From Pseudolachnospira sp051055405 (GTDB lineage: Bacteria; Bacillota; Clostridia; Lachnospirales; Lachnospiraceae): 64,000 nucleotides of DNA. The stretch is from contig NZ_CP167068.1 in the NCBI RefSeq assembly GCF_051055405.1, positions 1,240,001 through 1,304,000 on the forward strand. Direction: 5' to 3'. The position numbers and the translations under genes are program-made. Position 1 is the first letter of the stretch; every line of letters starts with the position of its first letter. A model generated the notes under the pieces. It was not told the DNA's origin. It saw only the letters and a list, made by a program, of their open reading frames with translations, and did not search any database. Of the stretch, positions 16,881 through 25,102 are shown in pieces.

Positions 16881-17123
16881 ATTTCGGAATCGGAGGGGCT
16901 CTGGATGAAACGGTATCGGAATATTTTGTAGGGTTTCGGAGCGAGTACTTCTAGGATTCCGCAAATTTGTGAAAAGCACTCACAAAAATAAGGAACTCGC
17001 TGCGCTCAAACAGCCTTATTTTTGTTCCTAACACAAATTTTCGGAATCGAAGAAGTACGAACGCTCCTGCAAATACAAAATATTCCGATACCGTTTCATC
17101 CAGAGCCCCTTCGATTCCGAAAT
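16881..17123. repeat. 243-bp giant inverted-repeat (MITE-like) element
   Basis: The outer arms 16881-16930 and 17074-17123 are inverse complements at 49 of 50 positions. The inner part also folds: a GAGCG...AGTACTTCT-GATTCCG...AAATTTGTG stretch pairs with its imperfect complement, then CAAAAATAAGG/CCTTATTTTTG closes an 18-nt loop. It carries no gene. CTGCTAG (16873-16879) and CTGTTAG (17125-17131) flank it and could be an imperfect target duplication. This fills the 335-bp gap between the hydrolase and ytaF. Confidence 0.8.
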
Positions 17124-17149
17124 TCTGTTAGAAAAATTTTTATACCTGA

Positions 17150-17208
17150 AACAAGAAAACCGGAAACGTTTATGGAGATTGCGAGATAACGTTTCCGGTT
17201 TTCTTGTT
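17150..17208 (-). terminator. terminator of ytaF
   Basis: AACAAGAAAACCGGAAACGTT pairs perfectly with AACGTTTCCGGTTTTCTTGTT around a 17-nt loop. It lies just past the ytaF stop. A T-rich tail is present on either strand, weaker on the minus strand. Confidence 0.7.
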
Positions 17209-17214
17209 TTATGA

Positions 17215-17778
17215 TCAATGGAAGATCTCATAGATACCGAGGCAAATCATCAGCAGATCCGCCAGGGGTTCGGCAAAATGACCGATAAAGTCGGAAAGCT
17301 GGGAACGACCGATCCAGTTTCCTAAATAGAGAAACAGCATGCAAACGAGAGAGGAGCATAACACGGTGGAAAATACAGGAAGACCTGTAATACTGGCTCC
17401 GATTCCCAGCCCCGCATTATTAAGCGTCAAAGTAAATCCAAGAAAGATGGTTTTTCTTAGACTTAGTTCTTTTAGGGTCGATTCTCCCTTCTTTTTTCGA
17501 AACAACTTATCGATCATAAAATGAACGAAGCCAAAGGCGCCGATCCATATAATGATGATACAGCCGAGAATACTGGAAAGACTTTCCGGGAGAAAGCGCA
17601 GAACGCCTTTTCCGAAGACCATGGATAGTACCGTTCCAGTAAGCGAAATTGCTCCGACAATCAGATTGGAATACCAGCGGATCGGCGTTTTTTTAATTCC
17701 ATAAGATAAACCAACCACCAGACTGTCGGCGTTGGACGATATCGCAAACAACAGGGCCGACATCCAATGCAGCTCCAT
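17215..17778 (-). CDS. ytaF: sporulation membrane protein YtaF (MntP-like)
   Basis: A 187-aa polytopic membrane protein related to YtaF and the MntP manganese exporter fold: two similar halves of three membrane segments, with ISSNADSLVVGLSYG in the first half and TLTLNNAGLGIGASITG in the second. YtaF is induced in sporulating Bacillus, with an uncertain role. I prefer ATG 17778 (MELHWMSALL); a GTG three codons upstream (17787) sits closer to the AGGGATT site and is the alternative. A large hairpin terminator lies just after the stop. It stands alone on the minus strand, divergent from DUF1905. Confidence 0.85.
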   Translation of the reverse strand: MELHWMSALLFAISSNADSLVVGLSYGIKKTPIRWYSNLIVGAISLTGTVLSMVFGKGVLRFLPESLSSILGCIIIIWIGAFGFVHFMIDKLFRKKKGESTLKELSLRKTIFLGFTLTLNNAGLGIGASITGLPVFSTVLCSSLVCMLFLYLGNWIGRSQLSDFIGHFAEPLADLLMICLGIYEIFH

Positions 17779-17982
17779 AAAAAACACAATCCCTTCAAAA
17801 TATTTGATGAAAAAGAACTCTACTCTCCAGTATATTTCTGGAAGGTTGATCTGGTTCCGTATTTATCCGCCTATTGTCCAAAGAAAAATTTCCAATTTTC
17901 AAAAACGATTTTTTAGGGATGTATACGGAATGTCGGGGCATGATAAAAGAGAACGACTTTTCTGATAAAGAGGTAACGGAAC

Positions 17983-18258
17983 ATGAACGAAAAATTTTAT
18001 GAATTTGACGCGGTGATTCAGAAAGTTCCAGATATTGACGGGGCTTATGTGGAGGTCCCTTTTGATGTGAAGAAAGAATTTGGAAAAGGGCGAGTACTGA
18101 TTCATGCGTCTTTTGATGGTGAAAAATACGATGGGAGCCTGGTGCGAATGGGAACGCCCGGCCATATTTTAGGAATCACAAAAGCAGTGCGCTCGGCAAT
18201 TGGAAAACAGCCAGGCGATTTGGTTCACGTAACGTTAAGAGGGAGGGAAAAAGAATGA
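17983..18258 (+). CDS. DUF1905 domain protein
   Basis: A 91-aa small soluble protein matching DUF1905: YEFDAVIQKVPDIDGAYVEVPFDV, then GKGRVLIHASFDGEKYDGSL and HILGITKAVRSAIGK, closing with GDLVHVTLRGRE. This is a beta-rich fold of unknown function. Many DUF1905 proteins add a C-terminal YdeI/OmpD-associated segment that is absent here. The ATG follows AAAGAGGTAACGGAAC. Its stop overlaps the ATG of the Rieske oxidoreductase by four bases (ATGA), so the two products are translated together. Confidence 0.88.
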   Translation: MNEKFYEFDAVIQKVPDIDGAYVEVPFDVKKEFGKGRVLIHASFDGEKYDGSLVRMGTPGHILGITKAVRSAIGKQPGDLVHVTLRGREKE

Positions 18259-19571
18259 ATTATCTGTGGGATGATATTCCGGAACATCGTTCCTATCCGA
18301 CTTTAAAAGGGACGAGAAAGACAGATGTTCTTATTATTGGAGGCGGGATGGCGGGGATTCTTTGCGCTTACCGTTTAAAAGAGAAAGGTATCGATTGCTT
18401 GATCGCTGAAGGTGGGCAAATCGGACAGGGTATCACACGGGGGACCACGGCGGTGCTGAGCGCACAGCATGACAAGCTGTATTCCGATATAAAACGTCAA
18501 TTTGGAGAAGCAAAAGCCAGACAGTATTTAGACAGCAATTTGCGCGCGGTGCGGCGTTTTCAAAAATTGGCCGAGAAATATCCCTGCGACTGGGAGGAAA
18601 AACCTTCCTATATGTATACCTTGGGAAAGACGGACAAGCTTCGTGAGGAAGCAAAAATCGTACAGAAGCTTGGATTTCCGGCGGAATTTGTTACAGATAC
18701 CCCGCTTCCTTTTCCCGTTTCCGGTGCAGTTCGTTATCCAGGAATGGCACAGTTTCATCCGTTAAAGTTTTTGTACGCCATGGCAGAGCAGCTGCCTATT
18801 TTCGAGCATACGTTTATTCGTAAAATTCAGGGAACAACGGCTTTTGCCGATCAGGGGAGCATTGAAGCAAAAAAGATTATTGTTGCGACGCACTTTCCGA
18901 TATTAAACCGGCGCGGCCTGTACTTCATGAAACTGTACCAAAAACGTTCCTTTGTCGTTGCCTTGGAAGGGGCGGAGGACGTGAAGGGCACCTATGTGGG
19001 GACAGCAGAAGGAAGTATTTATCTGAGAAATTACAAAGATTTGCTGCTGGTAGGAGGCGGGGATCACCGAACGGGGAAAAAGGGCGGCGGTTTCGACGCC
19101 GTGCACGAATTTATCCATACCCACTTTCCCCACGCGATAGAACGTTGTGCCTGGGCGGCTCAGGATTGTATGAGCCTCGACGAGATTCCTTATATCGGAC
19201 AATATAGTCCGGCTACTCCCAACCTCTACGTGGCGACTGGGTTCAATGAATGGGGCATGACCTCGTCGATGGTGGCTTCGGAGGTTCTGGCAGACCTTAT
19301 CTGCAAAGGGCAAAGTCCCTATGCGCCGGTATACGCGCCGAATCGCAGTATGCTGCGGACACAGTTGTTTGCCAATATGGGCGAGACCATTGTGGATTAT
19401 CTTTTCCCTACATTTCGCCGGTGTACGCATCTTGGATGCGGGCTAAAATGGAATCCATACGAGCATACATGGGATTGTCCCTGCCATGGCTCCCGGTTTA
19501 GCGAGCAAGGCGGCGTGATGGAAAACCCAGCGATGAAAGATCGATTTCCTGGCAATTCAAATTTAAAATAA
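18255..19571 (+). CDS. FAD-dependent oxidoreductase with C-terminal Rieske [2Fe-2S] domain
   Basis: A 438-aa flavoprotein of the DAO (glycine oxidase-like) family fused to a Rieske ferredoxin domain. The N-terminal Rossmann motif is VLIIGGGMAGILCAYRLKEKG, with an acidic residue after the second strand. The C-terminus has the Rieske ligands CTHLGC and CPCHGSRF, closing with GGVMENPA. The central ATGFNEWGMTSSMVASE is the second FAD contact of this group. The reaction is unknown; the arrangement suggests electron transfer between the flavin and an external carrier. GGGAGGGAAAAAGA precedes the ATG. It overlaps the DUF1905 gene by four bases. Confidence 0.92.
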   Translation: MNYLWDDIPEHRSYPTLKGTRKTDVLIIGGGMAGILCAYRLKEKGIDCLIAEGGQIGQGITRGTTAVLSAQHDKLYSDIKRQFGEAKARQYLDSNLRAVRRFQKLAEKYPCDWEEKPSYMYTLGKTDKLREEAKIVQKLGFPAEFVTDTPLPFPVSGAVRYPGMAQFHPLKFLYAMAEQLPIFEHTFIRKIQGTTAFADQGSIEAKKIIVATHFPILNRRGLYFMKLYQKRSFVVALEGAEDVKGTYVGTAEGSIYLRNYKDLLLVGGGDHRTGKKGGGFDAVHEFIHTHFPHAIERCAWAAQDCMSLDEIPYIGQYSPATPNLYVATGFNEWGMTSSMVASEVLADLICKGQSPYAPVYAPNRSMLRTQLFANMGETIVDYLFPTFRRCTHLGCGLKWNPYEHTWDCPCHGSRFSEQGGVMENPAMKDRFPGNSNLK

Positions 19572-19610
19572 AAAATATTCTGTAACATGGAAAAGTCCGT
19601 CGAAATTTCC

Positions 19611-19639
19611 TTGACAAAGCATGGGCCAGCAGGCACAAT
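19611..19639 (+). promoter_or_regulatory. sigma-A-type promoter of the DUF1622 gene
   Basis: TTGACA (19611-19616), a 17-bp spacer and CACAAT (19634-19639), 40 bp before the start codon. Confidence 0.6.
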
Positions 19640-19679
19640 AAAGGAGGACAAAAGAATAAATGCGCTCAGGGAGGGAGAG

Positions 19680-20021
19680 ATGGAACTATTGGAGGAAACG
19701 TTGCAGACGATTGTTCAGTTCGCGATTCTGCTGTTTGAGTACATCGGCGTGCTGGTAATCATGGTGGCTGGAGTTCGGGGAATCATAAACTATATACGTC
19801 GGAATCCGGAGACCAGACTGATTTTAGCCAAAGGGCTAGCCATGGGGCTGGAATTTAAACTGGGCAGTGAGATCCTTCGTACGGTGGTGGTGCGGGAGCT
19901 GCAGGAGATTTTCATTGTAGCCAGTATCATTGCTCTGCGTGCAATACTGACTTTCTTGATTCATTGGGAAATTAAGAATGAGGAAAAGGAAAGTAGAATG
20001 GGACAATCTTTTTCAGAATAA
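19680..20021 (+). CDS. DUF1622 family membrane protein
   Basis: A 113-aa membrane protein with two or three helices. The first helix (VQFAILLFEYIGVLVIMVAG) and the ETRLILAKGLAMGLEFKLGSE loop followed by VVVRELQEIFIVASIIALRA identify DUF1622. Function unknown. Start chosen at ATG 19680 directly after GGGAGGGAGAG; an upstream open stretch in the same frame lacks a ribosome binding site. It has its own promoter, so it is separate from the Rieske gene. Confidence 0.88.
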   Translation: MELLEETLQTIVQFAILLFEYIGVLVIMVAGVRGIINYIRRNPETRLILAKGLAMGLEFKLGSEILRTVVVRELQEIFIVASIIALRAILTFLIHWEIKNEEKESRMGQSFSE

Positions 20022-20053
20022 TTGGCAACTTTTTGTGAATTCGACAGTTTCTA

Positions 20054-20082
20054 TTGAAAAGAATAGGATTCTGTGATAAAAT
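20054..20082 (+). promoter_or_regulatory. promoter of the cytidylate-kinase-like gene
   Basis: TTGAAA (20054-20059), 17-bp spacer, TAAAAT (20077-20082). Confidence 0.6.
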
Positions 20083-20147
20083 AATAAAAACATCTTCCGT
20101 TGAGAAATAAGCGGGGAGGTGGAATTGTGCAAAAAGGAGGCAGAGAT

Positions 20148-20759
20148 ATGGCTCATACGGTTATTGCTTTAGGGCGGCAGTATGGAAGCAATGGAAGAAA
20201 GATTGCTCAGGAATTGGCGAAACGTTTGAACATTCCCTACTATGACAAGAATTTGATTTATCTGGCCTCGGAGAGTACAGATATTCCTCCGGATGTATTG
20301 GCTAAGGTAGACGAGAAAAAAGCCAGCGATTGGCGGCGGCCTGTGGATGATCCGTACCAAATGCAGCACCGGTTTCGTTTCTATCCAATGAATGATCTTT
20401 TATTTGAAACACAGGCTAAAATTATACGGGAACTGGCAGAGAAAGAGGATTGTATTGTGATTGGCAGATGCGCCGACTATATTTTAAAAGAACATCCAGG
20501 ATGCTGCCGGGTCTTTATCTACGCTCCCTATGATGCGCGGGTCAAAAACGTAATAGAGCGTGAGTCCCTGCCGATGGAGAAAGTTGAAGAACTGATCCGG
20601 GAAGTAGATAAGCAGCGCCGTACCTATTACAATTACTATACCGATGCCAAATGGGGCGAAAAAGAGTATTATGATATCTGCCTTGACAGCAGCAAATGTA
20701 CGATTGATCAGGCAGTAGATTTATTGGAAGTTGTTTTCCGCAATAGACAAAAAAAGTGA
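20148..20759 (+). CDS. cytidylate kinase-like family protein
   Basis: A 203-aa P-loop protein of the cytidylate kinase-like (AAA_26) group, common in clostridia. The N-terminus HTVIALGRQYGSNGRKIAQE replaces the usual P-loop with GRQYGSNGRKI, normal for this group. NIPYYDKNLIYLA follows, then DCIVIGRCADYILKEHP and a lid-like R-rich region (KQRRTYYNYYTDAKWG). True Cmk is elsewhere in such genomes; the substrate of this branch is unproven. ATG 20148 is preceded by AAAAAGGAGGCAGAGAT; an in-frame TTG 16 codons upstream has no site. A strong terminator follows. Confidence 0.88.
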   Translation: MAHTVIALGRQYGSNGRKIAQELAKRLNIPYYDKNLIYLASESTDIPPDVLAKVDEKKASDWRRPVDDPYQMQHRFRFYPMNDLLFETQAKIIRELAEKEDCIVIGRCADYILKEHPGCCRVFIYAPYDARVKNVIERESLPMEKVEELIREVDKQRRTYYNYYTDAKWGEKEYYDICLDSSKCTIDQAVDLLEVVFRNRQKK

Positions 20760-20769
20760 TGGAAGAAAA

Positions 20770-20810
20770 TGGGAAGGCTGGGCCTTGAGTAGTCTGGCCT
20801 TCCCATTTTT
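20770..20810 (+). terminator. rho-independent terminator
   Basis: GGGAAGGC / GCCTTCCC stem with a 17-nt loop followed by ATTTTT, directly after the cytidylate-kinase-like gene. Confidence 0.8.
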
Positions 20811-20915
20811 CCGGTTCTTGTGCGATGGAAATTCTATATTTCGAGAATATTTCGATTTCTTTTCTCTTTTCCTCTCTTTTTGTTCAAATCTGTGTTGCTA
20901 CCAACCGGTATAATT

Positions 20916-21029
20916 GTGAACATAAGAAGAATATTTGATCTGGCGGCTGAGGCAAAGAAGCAGGATGCTATTGTAAATACAGTCGAAGCTGGCAGAAAGA
21001 TATATGTTATAGGAAAGGAACAGATATGA
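20916..21029 (+). CDS. possible 37-aa leader peptide upstream of the peptidase gene
   Basis: A short frame starting at GTG 20916 (VNIRRIFDLAAEAKKQDAIV...) and ending with a TGA that overlaps the next ATG as ATGA. No ribosome binding site is present, but a TATAAT box (20909-20914) lies directly before it, so a leaderless transcript is conceivable. I do not recognise the peptide. It may be a translational coupler or a chance frame. Confidence 0.3.
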   Translation: MNIRRIFDLAAEAKKQDAIVNTVEAGRKIYVIGKEQI

Positions 21030-21907
21030 AAAAGCAGGGAAAAAAGAGAACAGTTGGAATGATAGCGGGAATTTTGCTCCTATTGCTGATTGCCGCTGGC
21101 GCGGCCCTTCTTGTTTGGAAGCCGGATTGGCGTTTTTTGCTAAAAGAGCAAGTGGCTTCTTGGTTTCGAAACGCGGATTGGGAAGAGCGGGAATTTGGTG
21201 CTTCCGATCTGATTTGCGGGTCCTTTTCGGAAATCGAAGGGGCTGTGGATATGCAAAAAAATGACGCGCTGTATCTGGTGAACGTGAATCATCCGATTCC
21301 GTCTGGCCGGGAGTTTGATTTGGTATGTTACAAGGATACCGATGTGCAGATGAACGCCTGTATCACAAAGGCTTATTCCGATCTCAGTGAAAAGGTGATG
21401 GAAGTTACCGGAGAGAAATTGTATGTCCGGAGTTCTTACCGGGATCGGGAGGCTCAGGCAGTGGTTTTGCAGGAGAATCCGGATACGGCAACCAAGCCTG
21501 GCGCCAGCGAACATGAAACAGGGTTGGCCTTGGACGTCTATGTCAGCCAATATGGAGGATACGGTTTTTTAAAGTCAGAAGCAGGCCAATATGTAAACCG
21601 TTATTGCTATGAACAGGGCTTTGTGATTCGATACCCTTGGGGAAAATCCGGTTCCACCGGAGTGGTTCACGAACCATGGCATATCCGGTATGTAGGCCTC
21701 CCCCATGCGGAACTGATGTATATGCGAAACCAAACATTGGAAGAATACCTGGATAGTCTGGAAATCGGAACGTTTTATCAAGTCGGAGATCAGCTGATTA
21801 CGCGGCAACGCGCAGACGGCGAAATTCGCCTTCCGAAAGAGGGAAAATCCTGGAGCGTATCGGAGGATGGATTGGGCAATCTGATCTTTACCGGAAGCTA
21901 TCGTTGA
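21026..21907 (+). CDS. D-alanyl-D-alanine carboxypeptidase, M15B/VanY family
   Basis: A 293-aa membrane-anchored peptidase. Residues 9-30 form an N-terminal anchor (VGMIAGILLLLLIAAGAALL). The M15 zinc site is SEHETGLALDV with His163 and Asp170, and HEPWH with catalytic Glu216 and His219. SSYRDREAQ and YPWGKSGSTGVVHEPWH are the usual substrate-pocket blocks. It trims the terminal D-Ala of peptidoglycan stem peptides outside the membrane. No van resistance genes are nearby, so this is a cell-wall remodelling enzyme rather than part of a glycopeptide-resistance cluster. The site before ATG is GGAAAGGAACAGAT. The C-terminal 50 residues are an extra strand-rich tail. Confidence 0.92.
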   Translation: MKKQGKKRTVGMIAGILLLLLIAAGAALLVWKPDWRFLLKEQVASWFRNADWEEREFGASDLICGSFSEIEGAVDMQKNDALYLVNVNHPIPSGREFDLVCYKDTDVQMNACITKAYSDLSEKVMEVTGEKLYVRSSYRDREAQAVVLQENPDTATKPGASEHETGLALDVYVSQYGGYGFLKSEAGQYVNRYCYEQGFVIRYPWGKSGSTGVVHEPWHIRYVGLPHAELMYMRNQTLEEYLDSLEIGTFYQVGDQLITRQRADGEIRLPKEGKSWSVSEDGLGNLIFTGSYR

Positions 21908-21933
21908 CAAATTCTGTATGGATGGCATAAAAT
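21904..21933 (+). promoter_or_regulatory. probable promoter of the aldehyde dehydrogenase gene
   Basis: TTGACA (21904-21909) overlaps the stop codon of the peptidase gene; after an 18-bp spacer comes TAAAAT (21928-21933), 58 bp before the next ATG. Confidence 0.55.
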
Positions 21934-21990
21934 AAGGAAACAATAGGAAGAAATTGGAACTTACCAGGCAAGGAAAATGGGAGGCGGATT

Positions 21991-23361
21991 ATGGAGGGGA
22001 TTCAGGAAATTCTGAATCAGCAGAGGCGTTTTTTTCAGGAAGGGAAGACGCTTCCGTTCAAAGCGCGCAGGGAGGCGCTGACGCGTCTGGAAGCGGCGGT
22101 GCGGCGGCATCAAAATGAGATTTGCGATGCCTTAAAGCAAGATCTGCACAAATCGGATATAGAAGCGTTTATGACGGAAATCGGTTTGGTTTTGGGAGAA
22201 ATCCGGAAACTTCGGACCCATCTGGAACGATACGGGAAAACGTGCGTGGCGCCAGGTTCACTGCCTCAGTTTCCTTCCTATGCTATGCGAAAGAAGGAAC
22301 CTTATGGCGTGGTTCTCATCATGGCTCCTTGGAATTATCCATTTTTGCTCTGCCTTCAGCCTTTCGCCGGGGCTTTGGCGGCAGGAAATTGCGCGGTGAT
22401 CAAGCCTTCCGCCTATGCGCCGGCAACTGCCATGATTGTGGAACAAATCGTAAGAGAAGCTTTGCCGGAAGGTCTGGCGGCAGTAATCCGAGGCGGAAGG
22501 AAAGCTAATCAGGAATTGTTGGAACAGCGATTTGATTATATTTTCTTTACCGGAGGCGTGACGGTGGGAAAGCTGGTGATGGAAAAGGCGGCTGCCCATC
22601 TGACGCCGGTGACATTGGAGCTGGGAGGAAAAAGCCCTTGTATTGTGGAGAAAAGCGCCCGGCTGAATCTGGCGGCAAAGCGGATTGTATTTGGTAAATA
22701 TCTCAACGCGGGGCAGACTTGCGTGGCTCCGGATTACATTTTGGTGGACGACTCGGTAAAAGAAGAGTTTTGTTTCTATTTAAAGAGATGGATTCAACGG
22801 CTTTACGGAGAGGACCCGTTGGAGAATCCGGATTATCCTCGAATGATTAACAGGCGGCATTTCTGCCGGGTCCGGCGGCTGCTTCTTGGGGAGAAGGTAT
22901 GGATCGGCGGAAGGAGCCGGATGGAGACTTTACAGATTGAACCGACTGTGGTTTTGACAGACGAGGCTTCGCCTTTGATGCAGGAAGAAATTTTTGGCCC
23001 GGTTTTGCCAGTGCTGTCTTATCGAAATTTGAAGGAAGCGGAACAGCTGATCAGAGAGCGTGAAAAGCCGCTGGCCTTGTATCTGTTTACGGAAAATCGG
23101 AAAGTGACTAGACGAGTTTTAAACCATATTTCTTTTGGGGGAGGATGCGTCAATGATACGGTGCTTCATTTGACCTCCGGATATTTGCCTTTCGGAGGAG
23201 TAGGAGGCAGCGGAATGGGCCGGTATCATGGAAAGTATAGTTTTGATACCTTCAGCCACGAAAAAGGCGTTGTGTTTGCTTCTTCACGGCTCGATCTGCC
23301 GCTGCGGTATCCACCGTATACAAAGAGCAAAAGAAAGCTGATTCGTAGTTTTTTAGGATAA
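21991..23361 (+). CDS. aldehyde dehydrogenase, class 3 (YwdH-like)
   Basis: A 456-aa NAD(P)-dependent aldehyde dehydrogenase of the ALDH3 group, which oxidises medium-chain and aromatic aldehydes. The catalytic nucleophile is Cys244 (NAGQTCVAP), the general base Glu210 (TLELGGKSP), and the cofactor loop is FTGGVTVGKLV. NDTVLHLTSGYLPFGGVGGSGMGRYHGK near the C-terminus is a family hallmark. Length fits (450-460 aa). The ATG is preceded by AAAATGGGAGGCGGATT. The maf gene starts 21 bp after the stop, so the two probably share a transcript, though no functional link is obvious. Confidence 0.95.
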   Translation: MEGIQEILNQQRRFFQEGKTLPFKARREALTRLEAAVRRHQNEICDALKQDLHKSDIEAFMTEIGLVLGEIRKLRTHLERYGKTCVAPGSLPQFPSYAMRKKEPYGVVLIMAPWNYPFLLCLQPFAGALAAGNCAVIKPSAYAPATAMIVEQIVREALPEGLAAVIRGGRKANQELLEQRFDYIFFTGGVTVGKLVMEKAAAHLTPVTLELGGKSPCIVEKSARLNLAAKRIVFGKYLNAGQTCVAPDYILVDDSVKEEFCFYLKRWIQRLYGEDPLENPDYPRMINRRHFCRVRRLLLGEKVWIGGRSRMETLQIEPTVVLTDEASPLMQEEIFGPVLPVLSYRNLKEAEQLIREREKPLALYLFTENRKVTRRVLNHISFGGGCVNDTVLHLTSGYLPFGGVGGSGMGRYHGKYSFDTFSHEKGVVFASSRLDLPLRYPPYTKSKRKLIRSFLG

Positions 23362-23382
23362 GAGGGGGATAGAAGGGGAAAC

Positions 23383-23946
23383 ATGTTGATTTTAGCATCG
23401 GGTTCACCGCGAAGAAAAGAGTTATTGGCAATGGTAGGGAGAACGTACCAATGTATTCCGTCAGATGCGGATGAGACAGTTCCGGAGGGGATGGAGCCGC
23501 AGGATATTCCGGAATTTTTGGCAGTGAAGAAGGCTGCCGCTGTTTTGGAAAAATATCCGGAAGATATGGTTTTAGGGGCCGACACCATTGTGGAATTGGA
23601 CGGCCAGGTGTTGGGAAAGCCGGAAAATGAGGCGGATGCCGCGCGAATGCTGCGGATGCTGTCCGGGAATACCCATATGGTATATACCGGCGTGGCGCTC
23701 CTTTCCAAAGCGGAGGAGACGCATTTTACCACTGTGACAAAAGTAGAATTTTATCCGCTCTCAGAAGATGAGATTCAAGCGTATATAGCGACTGGGGAGC
23801 CGATGGATAAAGCGGGAGCTTATGGGATTCAGGGAAAAGGCGCTTTGCTGGTGAAGCGAATCCACGGCGACTACTATACGGTGATGGGCCTGCCGGTCGG
23901 TGAAGTGGAGCGGCACCTAAGGCGCTTGGAGGAGCAGATACAATAG
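23383..23946 (+). CDS. maf: Maf nucleoside triphosphate pyrophosphatase
   Basis: A 187-aa house-cleaning enzyme that hydrolyses dTTP/UTP or modified nucleotides to monophosphates. The start LILASGSPRRKELLAMVG is the Maf signature. VLGADTIVELDGQVLGKP contains the catalytic Asp, and AYGIQGKGALLVKRIHGDYYTVMGLPV is the conserved last third. Length is normal. The ATG start is served by AGAGGGGGATAGAAGGGGAAAC. It sits 21 bp downstream of the aldehyde dehydrogenase gene. Confidence 0.96.
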   Translation: MLILASGSPRRKELLAMVGRTYQCIPSDADETVPEGMEPQDIPEFLAVKKAAAVLEKYPEDMVLGADTIVELDGQVLGKPENEADAARMLRMLSGNTHMVYTGVALLSKAEETHFTTVTKVEFYPLSEDEIQAYIATGEPMDKAGAYGIQGKGALLVKRIHGDYYTVMGLPVGEVERHLRRLEEQIQ

Positions 23947-24098
23947 AAGAAATAGGGATGATAAAAATGCGGGTATGGAAAATCCGTCTTCTTTGTTTAT
24001 AAAGGCAGTAAGAAAAGTTCTGGAATCGGTGAAAAAACAATAGCAAAATGGGAAGTTTTGTGATATATTGAACCGAGGACTATTTTAGGAGGAGAAGG

Positions 24099-25028
24099 AT
24101 GATCTACCATAACGTACTGGAAGCGATCGGGGAAACCCCGTTAATTGAGCTCCAGCGGATGAATCGCCCGGAAGCAGCGCGGGTTTTGGTGAAATATGAG
24201 GGGTTGAATGTAGGCGGCTCGATTAAGACCAGAACCGCTTTGAATATGATTGAAGCAGGCGAGAAATCAGGACGGATTCAGAAGGACACCATTATTGTGG
24301 AGCCGACCAGCGGAAATCAGGGAATTGGCCTGGCGCTGATTGGAGCGGTTCGGGGATACCGGACAATTATTATTATGCCGGATTCCGTCAGCGAGGAACG
24401 GCGTCTCCTAGTGCAGCATTATGGGGCGGAAGTAAAGCTGATCCATGATGCAGGAGATATTGGCGCATGTATCGAAGAGTGTTTGCAGACTGCGATGCAG
24501 ATGGCAAAAGAAGATTCCCGCGTGTTTGTTCCCCAGCAATTTTCCAACCCGGCGAATCCGGAGGTGCATCGGAAGCACACGGCAAAGGAAATTTTAGAAG
24601 CTGTGGATGGGCCGATCGATGGATTTTGTTCTGGGATTGGAACGGGCGGTACCATTACGGGAATTGGACAGATGCTAAAAGAAGCGAATCCGGAGATGGA
24701 GATTTGGGCGGTAGAGCCTGAAAACGCGGCGATCTTAGCCGGTGGAAACATAGGAACCCATCTTCAAATGGGGATTGGCGACGGATTGATCCCGGACAAT
24801 TTGGATCGAACGATCTACAGTCATATCTATGTGGTATCCGATGAGGAAGCGATTCAGACCGCGAAGGATTTGGCCAGCAAGGAAGGCCTGATGTGCGGTA
24901 TTTCCAGCGGAACCAATGTGGCGGCAGCGTTGAAATTGGCGGAAAAGCTGGGAAAAGGAAAGACGGTGGTAACCGTACTTCCGGATACGGCGGAGCGGTA
25001 TTTTAGCACGCCTTTGTTCGAGGAATAA
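24099..25028 (+). CDS. cysteine synthase family PLP enzyme
   Basis: A 309-aa fold-type II PLP enzyme of the O-acetylserine sulfhydrylase/cystathionine beta-synthase family. The PLP lysine is Lys43 in GGSIKTRTA. The phosphate-binding glycine loop is CSGIGTGGTITGIG. The substrate loop reads TSGNQGIGLA rather than the canonical TSGNTG, and the start lacks the long PLxR-type entry of CysK. The best call is cysteine synthase (O-acetylserine plus sulfide to cysteine), but another beta-replacement reaction is possible. AGGAGGAGAAGG precedes the ATG. A terminator at 25034-25065 closes the gene. Confidence 0.85.
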   Translation: MIYHNVLEAIGETPLIELQRMNRPEAARVLVKYEGLNVGGSIKTRTALNMIEAGEKSGRIQKDTIIVEPTSGNQGIGLALIGAVRGYRTIIIMPDSVSEERRLLVQHYGAEVKLIHDAGDIGACIEECLQTAMQMAKEDSRVFVPQQFSNPANPEVHRKHTAKEILEAVDGPIDGFCSGIGTGGTITGIGQMLKEANPEMEIWAVEPENAAILAGGNIGTHLQMGIGDGLIPDNLDRTIYSHIYVVSDEEAIQTAKDLASKEGLMCGISSGTNVAAALKLAEKLGKGKTVVTVLPDTAERYFSTPLFEE

Positions 25029-25033
25029 AAAAC

Positions 25034-25065
25034 AGGCGGCATGGTCGAATTTGGCTATGCCGCCT
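25034..25065. terminator. terminator between convergent genes
   Basis: AGGCGGCAT / ATGCCGCCT stem with a 14-nt loop, followed by ACTTTTA. It lies between the + strand cysteine synthase-like gene and the - strand DUF6512 gene. Confidence 0.75.
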
Positions 25066-25102
25066 ACTTTTATGAAAACGTGTTATGGATAAAAGAACTG
25101 CT

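Noticed and set aside
21026..21907. VanY as part of a vancomycin-resistance cluster
   Set aside because: No vanR, vanS, vanH, ligase or vanX genes are near it; a housekeeping D,D-carboxypeptidase is simpler.
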